A DNA stretch of 64,000 nucleotides. Source: Aulostomus chinensis. Taxonomy: Eukaryota; Chordata; Actinopteri; Syngnathiformes; Aulostomidae. Location: assembly GCA_037954235.1 (NCBI GenBank), contig JBBMOA010000004.1:16929101-16993100 (forward strand). The letters are read 5' to 3'. Positions 1-12,500 of this stretch are shown here, piece after piece (within the stretch, counting starts at the first letter, position 1; every line of letters starts with the position of its first letter). The position numbers and the translations under genes were made by a program. The notes beneath the pieces were generated by a model. That model was not told the DNA's origin, did not search any database, and saw nothing but the letters and a program-made list of their open reading frames with translations.

Positions 1-1018
1 AGATTTGGCCTATCAGCCTCCAACTCAGAGGGGGGAACCAAGGCAGATTACTGCTGCCCTCTGTAATAGCCTTTTAACACTGTCTGAGATTACGGCGCAG
101 GGAGATGACTTCAAGGTCAGTCACACTATTGAAGAGATGGTGTGTGTGAGAGAGAAGAATGATTTATTTAAACAGAAAAAAAACACATATCAAACACACA
201 TGGAGAGGCGAATGAGCTGCGAGCATAAATGTTTCTGTTTTCATGTGATTTATTTTTTTTTCCATCTGCTGGTTACATCTTGTTCTCACATGCACATGAA
301 TACACCAGGATGAAGGGCCAGTTTGTAAAGTTTACCCTGTAATTTTATTCATTTATTTATTTATTTAGCTGCATGAACAACTCCCAAATCAGCTGAACCC
401 ATTTTTCTGTGTACATGACTGCCTACAGGCACCATTCAGAATCAGCTGTGATTTTCATGAGCCTGGACGGAAATCAAAAACTCTGTCTCCCAAAAAAATT
501 ACGTTCCTATCTTGCAGTAAATCTGTATCTAATAATGTGTCAACATGATCCGACTGAAGAAAAAAAATTAAGTTCTATGATGCAAAATTAGAACTTGAAT
601 TGAAACTATTAATTGAGGTACAGATGAGAAAGAATACTAGTGTAAATGTGCTGATTTCAGAATCAGTGTCCACAAATATGAGTTGATATATTATTTAGTG
701 AATCCAAATCATTATTATCCAAATATTCAACAAGCCAAAATCAATTCAATGCAGATTATGAGTAAATATAAATAATTTCCCCCTAAATAATTGATAAATA
801 TAAATTAACTCATCCCAAATGTTTGGAAATCCGTAATCAGTTTCTCCTAGTTTTTAAGTGATTTTAGATTGCTTTTTCTTGGGTTTTTCATAAATGTGAA
901 TAACTTTTCTTCATGAAAATCACTCATTTTTGTGTTGATAAAACTCCTTTTTTGACATGTCAACACTAAATCCATCATGTACTTAGATTTCAATAAAGTT
1001 GTGGAAAAAAATTATGCA

Positions 1019-1066
<48 letters not shown>

Positions 1067-1582
1067 GTGAGTTACATTTTTTAACAGTGTGTGGTTCAGT
1101 TGTCAGCTCATGATTGGTAAGAAAAGATCGTATATCGGTTTTATAGTTTGAGGAATTACGACTCATAACACTAATAACTTTCATGTTGCAATGTTGAGTA
1201 TGGGCATTTTTAGCAAAGGAGCTAACACACACACACACACATTTATATTTTTTTTATATAATTAGCTCCTCTTCTCATTTTCTTCTTCACTTCACCCTAC
1301 AAACACACTTCCATGCATTTTGTACCCGCTTTCTCTTAATAAAGCTTCCTGGCACCGGTCTGATACATTTTGATATTGTGGGTGTCGCTTGTTTGCCTGT
1401 TCGCAGAATTACACAAAAACTCTCAGGCTGATTCTTACCAAACTTGTTGGAGGGGTAGGATCTGTTTGACGTTGTGAAAACTTGCCTTTTCTACATGGGG
1501 TTTGGCTGAGGTTGAGCCAGGGGAGGTATCTGCACTTCAAATGTTCTTGAGTTCTGCTCTGTGTGTATTTCAGTACATGACG

Positions 1583-1623
<41 letters not shown>

Positions 1624-1936
1624 TACCTCTCTACAGTGTGTGTGCGCACACGTTTTTATATGTTCTGTGTATTTTGAGAAGAGGCTTTCCCTGAGTGGCT
1701 GTACAAAGCATCCTGGGAAAAAAAAAAAATGCTGAGTCTTTGATGCTTATGAGAGGAGTCATATCTTCCCTCGAGGTGTGTGTGCATTTGTTGTGTGTGG
1801 GTGTATACAGTATGTGTACATGTCTGTGTTTTCTCTTATGCAATTATAGTTCCATTTTGCAATACCATGCTGACTGAACTGCTGACGGACGTAGAGCCTT
1901 AAGCTGACACAAGCAATCAGTTTGCCGCCTTGTGTT

Positions 1937-1993
<57 letters not shown>

Positions 1994-3441
1994 ACGTGTG
2001 TAACATGTGCCAACACACACAAATCATTGGCTTTATGTTTTGTGACTGTGAGTGCTATATTGTATCCAGGGTTTGGACCCATATACACATACAGTCTAAG
2101 AATAGTCGGTTCACACAAGGGTGCTTTGGCTCAAAAGGATTTTCATAATTTGAGTAGTGAAGACAGAGTTGATCTGCAGAGCAGGTTCTCTTCCACTCCT
2201 CCAGCCTGAGAGCCGAGATATAGGCTCTCACCTCGGGACATTAATCGGCTCATTAATGCTCTTTCCTCTCAAGTTTCCCTCTCCATTTACAGCTCACCAC
2301 AGGTCTACTATTGCTGCTATAACTATTACTTCTACAGGAAATACAATTACTACTTAGAGTGAAAATATTATCATAGCAGGAGTATCTATCACCCATATTA
2401 ATGTGATTTTTACTGCTACCACAGTTGAGACATTTGCCACACTGCACTCTAGTTTTATAGAACTCTAATTGAATCATCAGTTATCAAATATCTGAAAAAA
2501 AGAGAGAGAGAGACATTTTTCTTGTGCAATCTAAAGTCTTTGCTGGTAATACTCTTTGTAACGCAGCCATATAATTATTATTATTATTATTAGGTAGTCA
2601 TGTGGTGTTAGCATGTACAAAAACAGAGAAATTTAGGTAGCTGTGTAAACTACTACTGTCAAAGTCAGTACATAATAGTTGGGCTAGAAATTGGGGATGC
2701 TAATCTGAACCGCAGGTATAAAATAAAAAAATACTGAATGCACGAACCAGGGTGCTAATTGCATATCTGTTTTCTGGAATTTTCTATTCCCCAAGGAAAC
2801 AAAAGTTATATTTCATAGTGAGAAAGTGCAGAAAACTCAGGCATTAGCACAGCGGTGGCCATAAATGACAGTATAACGGTACAGACTTTGTTTATTTTAT
2901 TCATTTCAGCCCAGTGTGACGTTTCTACATTTTGCTGTCATTTGCTGAGGGATGTTTTTTTCTTTCTTCTTCTCCTTAATATACAAAAACAAACTGAACT
3001 GAAACAAAACCATTATACAAACCAAACCTTGGGCTTGCTGAACCATTGTACCCCTAATATAAATGCAGTAAACATGTCTGATGATTCTGGAAGGATCACG
3101 CTGTTTAGCCAAGTGTGTGAGTGTGTATCGTTTTCTTGCCGCTTCCATGCTGTGGATATTCAGTTGATGTCACGAGAGAGGTCAAACTGTTTTGTTGCCA
3201 AGCACTCGTCTTGCTGGGGTGTTATTCATATTCTGCATGTGCATTTGCCACTACTAGGTATTACTTCTCTTTCTTTCCCTCCTTTAGTTTTTATTCTGAT
3301 GTCCCTTCAGCCTATTTGCCAGTTGATGTCTCATTGATATTATCTGGCTTCACCTTCTACCCTTCTCTTGATTCCACTTATCCTCCTCCTTCTCTATCTA
3401 TAAATTTTAATGTTTTGGTTTATTTTACAGTGTCAAATTGA

Positions 3442-3530
<89 letters not shown>

Positions 3531-3534
3531 GCAG
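1..3534 (+). other. cacna2d4: Intron sequence of cacna2d4, no exon recognised
   Basis: This stretch lies upstream of the first recognisable cacna2d4 exon in the window. That exon begins one base into an Ala codon, so a coding exon must lie further upstream, and none with a matching phase was found here. The stretch holds a (TA)n run at about 1022-1058, (GT)n runs at 1584-1621 and 1943-1992, an (ATT)n run near 2573-2593, and the (CT)n tract at its end. Translations across the (GT)n runs give only repetitive Cys-Val stretches and are not genes. Confidence 0.6.
3449..3526 (+). repeat. (CT)n microsatellite next to an exon
   Basis: About 39 uninterrupted CT units end 8 bases before the exon that starts at 3535, followed by GTCTGCAG. 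The repeat therefore supplies the polypyrimidine tract of this cacna2d4 acceptor. Length changes here would act directly on a splice signal. Confidence 0.95.
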
Positions 3535-6500
3535 CCATTGGTGTTCAGATGACTCTTGGGGTGATTGAGTCCAAGTTTTGGGCCGTTGTGTCTCAGGTCA
3601 GTACACATTTGGTTTTCCCTCATGAAGGTTTTGGACGAGGGCTGACTAGATAGATCATCAATCCATGAACTTTTAAAGAAATTAATTCTACCTCCATATT
3701 TAAGCGTTTGACTTACAGAATAAAAACCTGAATTTGCTTTTGGCACACACTTGATTTCTTTCTTTATTTGGATATCACAGATGCTGTGTTCAGTAATTAA
3801 AATCTTTGCTCTACGCGCACATCTGAAGCAAAATGTGGAGCTGTTAACTTGGCAGGACAGAGGGAAATCTGTCAGTTAGAGACAGGAATACTTAAGCAGT
3901 ATATGAAATTTGTAAAGTGACCCGTAAAAAAATATGAGGTGAAATTCTGATGGTTTCAATTCATTTTACACCCTAAATACTCCTCTTACTAAATAAAGGA
4001 GAAACGCTGCCTTCACATGGGGTCATTTTCAGCTTCCCATTTGTGGTTTGTAATTTGCTGAAAGTTCCGTTCAAAGGCAGCGCAATTACAGCCCCTTTGC
4101 ACCTTTAGCTTGACCTTGCACCCAGATTATTCATCTCCCAACTAATTTGAATGGATTAGACACGCTCCAAACGTAAGGGAGCTTTAAGATCACGCGTTAC
4201 ACTTCATAAAATTTCACACCCATTGTTGGCATTGACTAAATGGCACATTACCGTGATTGAACGAGAGAAGTAGCTTAGATGAATAGGTTTGCTTTCACCT
4301 TTAGCCACGCTTCTATAGTTTCAGGAATTCCTCCTTAAACCACAGGACCCTTCTGACACAATTGATTACAGTATGACAAAGAACTGAGGATGATTATAGG
4401 TTCCCTTTTTCTGCTCCATTAGTTGGTAATTACAGCATTTAAACTTTGTCTAATTCAAAGCTTAATGCCATGTTGGTTTTTTTTTCCCCCCATCGTATTA
4501 AAGGAGTGCTAAGCCTGCCTAAAGTCTCATTCTGAAAGATTAAATGTCATTAAGACATGTCTTTTCGGGGAATATTTCTCTGGTGCTGATTCCTGAGGAG
4601 GGTCTCAATGTTCTCCTGCACTTTTCCAGGTAACATTTGATGTAGGAAAAACACTTTTACTGTAGCAGATGTTTGATGGCCTGGTTGTTCCGCTCCTCTG
4701 CTTTCATGGCTGTAAAACACCCCAGTTAAGAGAGCATTAAGGCTGCTGGCTAGCCCTTAAATGATGGATGGCTACCAGAGCTAGGCTCAGCAGCTCCTAA
4801 ATGTGTGTGTGTGTGTGTGTGTGTCTGTGTGTCTGTATTTGGTTTTGTGGAAGGTGCAAAGAGGAGCGCTACTGTATTTGTGTATGTCTCTGTCAATGTG
4901 TCTCATGTTAACAGGGACCATATGCGTGGGCCATCTGCGCTCAGATGTCCATTTTCATTAACAATGGACTGTGAAGCATCATTCTCAGTGGCCTTTTATA
5001 TCTCGAACATTCTCATTGTTCAACATTTCCTGTTCCAATTCTTTATTTGTTCTCATCTCCCCTTATGTCCTGGTTCTCAATTCTTAATTTTTTTCGATTC
5101 TCCCTTCGTGCACACGACACTGTTTTCATCTCCTAGCTCCCATTTTTCTTTACCCCCCCCTCAACCTTTCCTCATCTGCTCAGCTAGCTTACATAATCAT
5201 CTTATCTGCCTGTCATGTACTCAGTGTCAAACATCCTTATTTCATTGTGTGTGCATGTGCTCTCTGTACACGTGTGTCCCTGTGTGCGTGGATGTGTGTT
5301 TGTATACATTCAATCTTTCCAGGATCTATTTAAAGTGTTCAGCTCCCTCGGGGGGTAAAGATACTGTACCTTCTGTAAAATCCTGAACGACGTGCACGCT
5401 CGGTTGGAAGTATAATAATAACACAGCAGCCCGGGTGTCACGGTGGCCCAGCGGATTTAGACACGCTGTCTAATAGCTGAGTGTTCAGACAGAAATTCAA
5501 GCACCTTATTCTTTTTTTTGCGGACGCATTCATTTTTAATACAGATGTTTGAAGCGTCATTAAAAATTCATTCCTGCTTAAAAAAAAAACAAAAACACTT
5601 TTACACTGTTGAAGATTTACTTGACTCAATTAACTGATTACAAATTAAATCGGCAAGGGTGGTTTTGACTTATTTGTGTCACTGCACAGAACGCTGCTCA
5701 CAGACTGCATATCTAAGTGGAAGAGTTACATAAGTGAAGGGAAACCCCCATCTGAGCTTTACCGCTACGGTGTAAGGTTGACTCCTTTGCTTTCAAATGG
5801 TATTCGTTGATCAGTTATGCAGCATGAGCTACTTTTTAATGGAAATCAGTCAAGATGTTTATCAGGAAAAGTTCTGACATCACTGCGCTGCGTTAGCGAC
5901 AATGAAAGTGAGGAAAAGTGTCAGTCATTAGAAAACACGAGGACTTCTGTCACCGTCTGCTGCTATGCATTGTGGGTCAGTGAGAGGAGGTGGATTGGGA
6001 GGCTGTGATGTGATAGTAATGGCTATGACAAGAGGATTTATTTTTTGGACGTTCACATCTTGGCATGCCCTCTATCTCAGGGACTCAGCTGTTTGTCCTT
6101 TGTCTATAATCCCGTGTCTATTAAGTCTGTCAAGGATTCCATCAAATAAAAAATTATATCTGGAGAAATTGGACAGCTTTTCTTTGACAAGTATTTTAAA
6201 ATCTAAAAATATGGGTGGCTATCACTAAAAAGAAAAGTCAGTATAGAAGTGTATGATATCTTTAGAAATCCTCCAGTGTGTTTTTTAAGTAACATCATTA
6301 CTTGTAGGGAGAAACTCTTTGATTGAGTTTCAGGGATAATTGATGTTCTCATCAGCAATTACCAACACCAGGTTGAGGGAACAACCTCTTGCAAGCTGAG
6401 TTTAGAAAAGCAAATTTGTTGCTGAAGCAGAGATAATTTATATTTTCTGTAAATATATTGAATATGTTGGGGTTATTAGCTGCAGAGACCAAGGAAGCAG

Positions 6501-7133
6501 GATTAATCAGAAATCTGAAGTGGTCTACAGATTAAAAAAAAAGAAAGGAAAATAGATTGTTTGGGGTGTGTTGCTACAGGTACCGGTGAGAAGATGAAAT
6601 ACACTCAATAAAGTCCAGTTTCAATCATAAATTTGAGGCAGTTAGTGTGGGGCGGCGATTGTTTTACATTTTGTCACAATAATCACAAGGGTACGGTTAA
6701 AAAATACATCCGCTTTACAAGCTCTTGTACCAGAAAGATGTGTGCTTTCAGATATTTGATCACTGCAGTGTCACCTGAGTGAATTCAAGGTCAGCTGGTC
6801 TGCCAAATCCCACAGGAAGGGGTCACTTTCAAAGAAACGAGAACACATAACCGCATTAAACATCCATTTGCACACAAAAAAAAAACAGGCAATTATCATG
6901 AAACCTCATCTTACATGTAAATGTCAACTGTGCACACAAACAGAGATGACGCGGTTTGAATGTCAGAACATTTTCTGAGCACATTTAAACACCCGAGGAG
7001 AAAGAAAAAGACCACTTAAAGATCAGAACAACCAGTTTTTTTGGGCAAAGATACATTTTAAAAAAAATCTTTAGTATGTTTTCTGCCTGCAGTCTCTTAG
7101 AGTCTTTAGTTAGGTTTATTTATATACTATATA

Positions 7134-7164
<31 letters not shown>

Positions 7165-9517
7165 TACGAAACACCGATCACATGCAGTTTTTTTCCAGAT
7201 GTCCTCCACTCATCAAGCGGTACCCTTTGTCCATTCGCAGCGTGCCAGGACGGACGTTATCAGATCCGTCAGTCCATTGAATTGCGGTTTATTTCTGAAG
7301 GCATCGATGGGAAACAGAGAAAAAGTCAGACACTTTGCTGTCATAGGACTGAAAAGCATGATCGATTGTCCCATTCACACTTGGACACGCTCTAACAGCC
7401 CGACCATGATTCCGCAGAAGGCATCTATAGATCTCTTCATGTGTACACACACGGTGTGAGCACACGTCTGTGGTGTTTAGTGGTTTGTTGGATTTGTAAA
7501 ACTATGTGGGACTTTTTTTTTTTTTTTTAGGTCTAACACATAGGTTGTTCTCCCTCTCTTTAGGGCTTGAGGTTTATCCACATCATTTTAGATGCTGATT
7601 TTTTTTAATACTAAAACCTCCTGGACAAGTAATTGATTATGAATAGGAAAAGTTTTTGTAAAGTAAGTAGATCTCAAAAAAATGCTAGAAAAGTTGCGGA
7701 AATTTACTCATAAACACACGAATATTAGAGTTGGTGCAGCGCTGGTAGATTTTGACAGGGTTTATTATTCATACGTAAACAGACTTTTCAGAGAATGGGT
7801 CCTCAGAAAATGTTTCTCTCAAGCGTGTAAATGTCTGGTAAAATTGTGTATGAACTATTTCAGTTGTTCAAAGTGGGTGGGACCTTTAGTGACATCACAA
7901 AACATCAAAGCTATATTACTATGAAACGTCCCAAAATCTTTATAGTGCGGGGCCTGTTGTTCAAAGGACCACGCACCAACTTTTGAGTTCATCCAGTCTC
8001 ATGCATACATCTCGTACTTTTATATTAAAGATGAACCGTTGGGTTCTTTGTTTCGATTTCATATTTCTATCAGTCACAGTTGCAGAAAATAAAGATTTTA
8101 GTGGATGTTGACAAGTCAGTTCTCAGGTTTTAACTGGTTGTGTACATAAATGCTACAAGTTTTTTTATGTTCTGATGTGCAAATTGGTTTTGTGCTCTTG
8201 TGGAAATGAAATCTGCCATCATGTGCTTTGAGAAGATGTGTAATTTTGTCACTGGCCGACAAACAGCAGAGTAGAGTGAGAATGGAAAGAATCTTGTCAG
8301 ACCTCCCCATCATTAACCAAACTGTTATGTTTCTCTCACTTCTTCCGTGTTCTCTTTTTTTCCATTCCTCTCTCGCATCTTCACAGCCGAATGACACAGA
8401 TGTAAGTATGCATATTCTCCTCTCCTCATTTTTTTTTCTCCCCAACATCCCTCTGAGCTCTGTGAAATCACTCTCACACCCCAGTTAAACAGATTACACA
8501 CGCGCACATAAAGTGTCGTGCACAAATTAAACACCAAACAAGAGCTCCTTGCTGATTAGTCGTGTCACACACAAATATACACCTTCTCCCGGATGTGTTT
8601 TTACACACGTTTATTTGTTGACGTATGCTCATCCAGCATAACACCTTCGCAGAATCCAACAAGGATGACAACGTGTGCTCAAATCCCACCCATGAAGTCA
8701 CACATATCATGCTCCCAATCATCACATGCTCTTCTTATTTTATCTGTGAACATCCGTCCTCTGTTTGGTTACTATGAAGCATTTTACCAAATATTTCTCC
8801 TTCTTTTCGTCTACTTGCGTTTCTTCCAGTGCTCCAGTGTGGAGGGGATTTGTCCTCTTCGCTGTGACAGCTTTGTGAGTATATCCCGCTGTTTGTCTGG
8901 TATATATTTAAATTCACAAGCTAGCATGAAAATATGTGGCTACTTAAGCTCCCCGAAAGCTTTATCTTGCGCTGCTTTTTGGAGCCACAGAAGTGAGAAA
9001 GTGCCTCGTGTTTGTTCTGAGTTTAGTAGTAGCTCATTACTTTCTCTATCTCTTCTCTTTCTCTCATCTCAGGATATCGACTGCTATGTAATTGACAATA
9101 ATGGCTTTGTCCTAATTTCTAAACAGCGCAATGACGTAAGTTTACGCACGCACACGCACGCGCGCACACACACACACACACACACTTGAAAAAAAATTGG
9201 GATTCAGTTGAGCAAAAGCATACGTGGGCCTATTTGTAATAGTTTTCTAAGTTTATCCAGACATACAGTATATGGTGGTGGATGTGAATGTAACAGAAGA
9301 AGAGCAGGCTGCTGAACCTGGTCAACACTCTTTGCGATGGTCGTGAGTGAACATTCACCTCTTGTCAAAAGTTTGTCAAATTGAAGGTTCGCCTCGTTTA
9401 ATGTCCGGTACTGTATATATCTTTTTGAAGTCCAGACGAGCCTGTTTTTCTGATTTAGCCATTTCATCCATTTCTTTCATGCCCTGTCAAAACATGCTGC
9501 TCTTCAGTCACCCCCCC

Positions 9518-9554
<37 letters not shown>

Positions 9555-12500
9555 ACACAGATGAAAGTGATATTTTTGGACTTCAGACACTGTTAAGCTG
9601 TTTGAAACTGTCATCCTGTGAGTTGAACGTCACATCTGCGGTCAGACCTCTTTCCTGTTCACAGTTTTTGAGAGGATTTTTGAATATTGAAAACTGTCCT
9701 CACTCACACCTCGCACTCTTAAAACCAACACGCGTTATAACCTAGTTGACTGAATAATTGATCAGGAAGTTCACTCCGAAGGTGAGAAAATGAAAGGAAA
9801 CACACTATTTGTCTTCTCTTCTCTGACAGGTGGGCAGGTTCTATGGAGAGGTTGACGGATCAGTGATGACCACATTGATCCGAATGGGAATGTTTAAAAG
9901 GTAGCGCACCTCTTTCTGTCTTTTATCGTGCACGCGCACGTTTAAAAGGAACAGGATTTAGTATAAAATGTCACTGTGAGGCGAGACGCTGCTGTTTTCA
10001 ATTACACAAAGCAGCTTTTTAAGAATCCTGTCGTCTCGTGATAACGCGTATTTAAAGCTGCATCACAAACAGCAGTAGTTGCTGTTATTTTGGTTGTTCT
10101 ACATCTTCTTTTCAGACACCAATGCATTAGCATGCACATGAATCTCATAGCCCGCAGCTGTGATTTACTGCCATTATACTCTAAAGCTTTATTATTAATG
10201 CAGTACATCAGAATAGTCTATCCTTGGGTGTACGCGTTAAGGGTAGTTAATTCACTGATTTTGTGGTATAGATATCCCTGCTTTTCCCTGCTGCTCCCCT
10301 TTTGAGCTTCTTTGACTGCCTCTTTTTTTCTTCCGCCCTCCCTCGTACTTTTTGCCCGTCTTTTATGGTTGAAATCTCATGAGTGATGTGCTATTTTTAA
10401 AACAGCTAAAAGATTTCGTCATGCTTCATTTGCTACAGGATATTATATAACCAGTCTTGAGCATGCATTTACGTCGGCAGCTGTGTGTTTTGTACACAAA
10501 CGTGCGTGCATCTAAACATTTCTACATCATCAAATCTGGGAGAAAAAAAAAGAGAAGAGAATGTTTTGTTTTGTTTTGTTTTTCAAAAAAAAAAAAAAAA
10601 AGGGAGGTCAAGTTGCTCAGGTGTCCAGCTGACCTTGATTTAGGCCGACATGAGCTGAGTCAGCCCTCGCAGCCATTTAACAAGGAGGGGATTTTCCTCT
10701 TCTTTTTTCTAAGTTAAGCTAACCATAAAGGACTCTATAAAGGTTAAGCTCGGCCTGCAGCGCTGCATTATGGTACTCGATGTAAGTCAAGAGAAACATT
10801 GCCAAAGGGGCAATGCCATGAGCATTTAAAACATGTCTCCCTCCCCAGGGTGTCTTTGTTCGACTACCAGGCCATGTGTAAGATGAACTCACACTCTGTC
10901 AGCAGCGCCCGTCCACTCCTCAGTGTATGTACTGTACATTGATTATGTATTTACAACACTCTTTTGATCAATTCAACAGTGATTCATTCTCATCTGTCTA
11001 TATATCTATCCATCTATCTATAGCCATTCTATGGTTTGGCTGAAGCCCTCAAGTGGTTCCTCTCCAACTTCCTACTGTAAGTGTTGCTAAGGGCAACTAA
11101 AATCGACAATCCATTAGTTGTTTTTGCCACTCATTTTATCATTAGTATTTAGGATGTGGAGCATCGTAAATCTAACTGATACATTGAGAAGCTTCAACAA
11201 GCTTGTTATCTAGTTGAGGAATTACTTGTTAACAACTTCAGGACCCATTTTAATATTCCCATGACAGAATTTTGGGCCCTGGCCCAGTTTTTGAAAGCTG
11301 CATGTGATCCTGGTTTTGCAATCTGCTTAGGTTTCTAATGATGGCAGCCTGACTGACTGTCTCTCTATCCGCTTTTCCTCTTTTCTCCTCTTCAAAAGGT
11401 TTCTCCTGGAGTTCAATATCTGTGGCTTCTGGCACACGGAGCATTTTGCTGATGGTGAGTTAACACACAAAAAAAAAACAAAAATGATGTTTTTGTTGTT
11501 GGTTTTTTTGTGTCACAGTTATTGTTCGATAAGTTTTGCATCCTGTAAATCATCAGTCTTCATAAAAATATATCTAAAGATTCAGCAAAACCCAGAGCCA
11601 GAAACCAGAATGTAAAGTTTTTACTCAGAATATACGGGCGGGGGGGGGGGGGGATACCCTTCACTTTTTTAGCATTAAATACATTAAAGCATTAGCTAGA
11701 ATCAATATTTATGAAAACCATAGATGATTAATATATCAAATTAGAGGATGATTTTGTCAAGCACGTGCCATCTTTCCATTCTGTCTTGACTCATGCTTCT
11801 TTATGATTTTGGCCCGTGTAGTTTTTGCCTAAATCTGCTGACAAACGACACCAAAAACATAACCTCCTTAGGCAGAGGTAATAAATAAATGTATAGAGCT
11901 CGGGCAAATAACAGTACCCATCAATATTTCATACACTCAAAAAAGAAGACATCAGTAACTAGAAAGCACTCAGAGGGCGCATACCTCAGCCGAGGCAAAT
12001 TTTCAGCCCCCAGCAGCTAAAAGCACTGATGGGCATTTTGTAGAGCAGTAACTTGGTGAAATCTGATCGTACCTGGACTTTGCATGAAGGAGAAGACTCA
12101 TGGTGCAAACATCACTTCCTGTTTCCTCTAGATATTAAATTTGGAAAAGTCTGCTTAAAACAATTCCGTGCTCTGTGACCGCACATCAAATTTGGCAACC
12201 TGGCCATAGCGCTGTTGAACATCTCTTCCCTGTAACCACGTTCTTTTTCTGACTAATTTTGAGATGTTACTAGTCGACCAATTTCAAGGAGTACGTCAAA
12301 ATGTAAAGTTTAATTTCCTGTTCCCAGAATTGAATGTTAATTTTAGTTGATTTAATTTAGAAAAAGGACAGTGTGCACTTGCAAGTTGATGCATTATTGC
12401 AAGGAACAAGATAACCGGTGCGCGTCATTTCGCAGAAAGACTACGTTGAAGCTAATCAGCTTTGCCTGATGATTTAGCACCTTGGAAGCAAGTGCCAATG

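Noticed and set aside
5..118. Open frame followed by an AAG/GTCAGT donor-like site at the left edge
   Set aside because: The peptide shows no alpha2/delta similarity and the phase at the donor (0) does not fit the next exon, which needs one base of an Ala codon.
1922..2209. Open frames through (GT)n/(CA)n runs giving Cys-Val or Thr-His repeats, here and at many other places
   Set aside because: Dinucleotide repeats lack stops in some frames and create false ORFs; none has flanking coding signal.
8388..8402. Tiny segment between CACAG and GTAAGT in the large cacna2d4 intron
   Set aside because: The flanking exons already join in phase 0 and match the family without it, so an exon here would insert unsupported residues.
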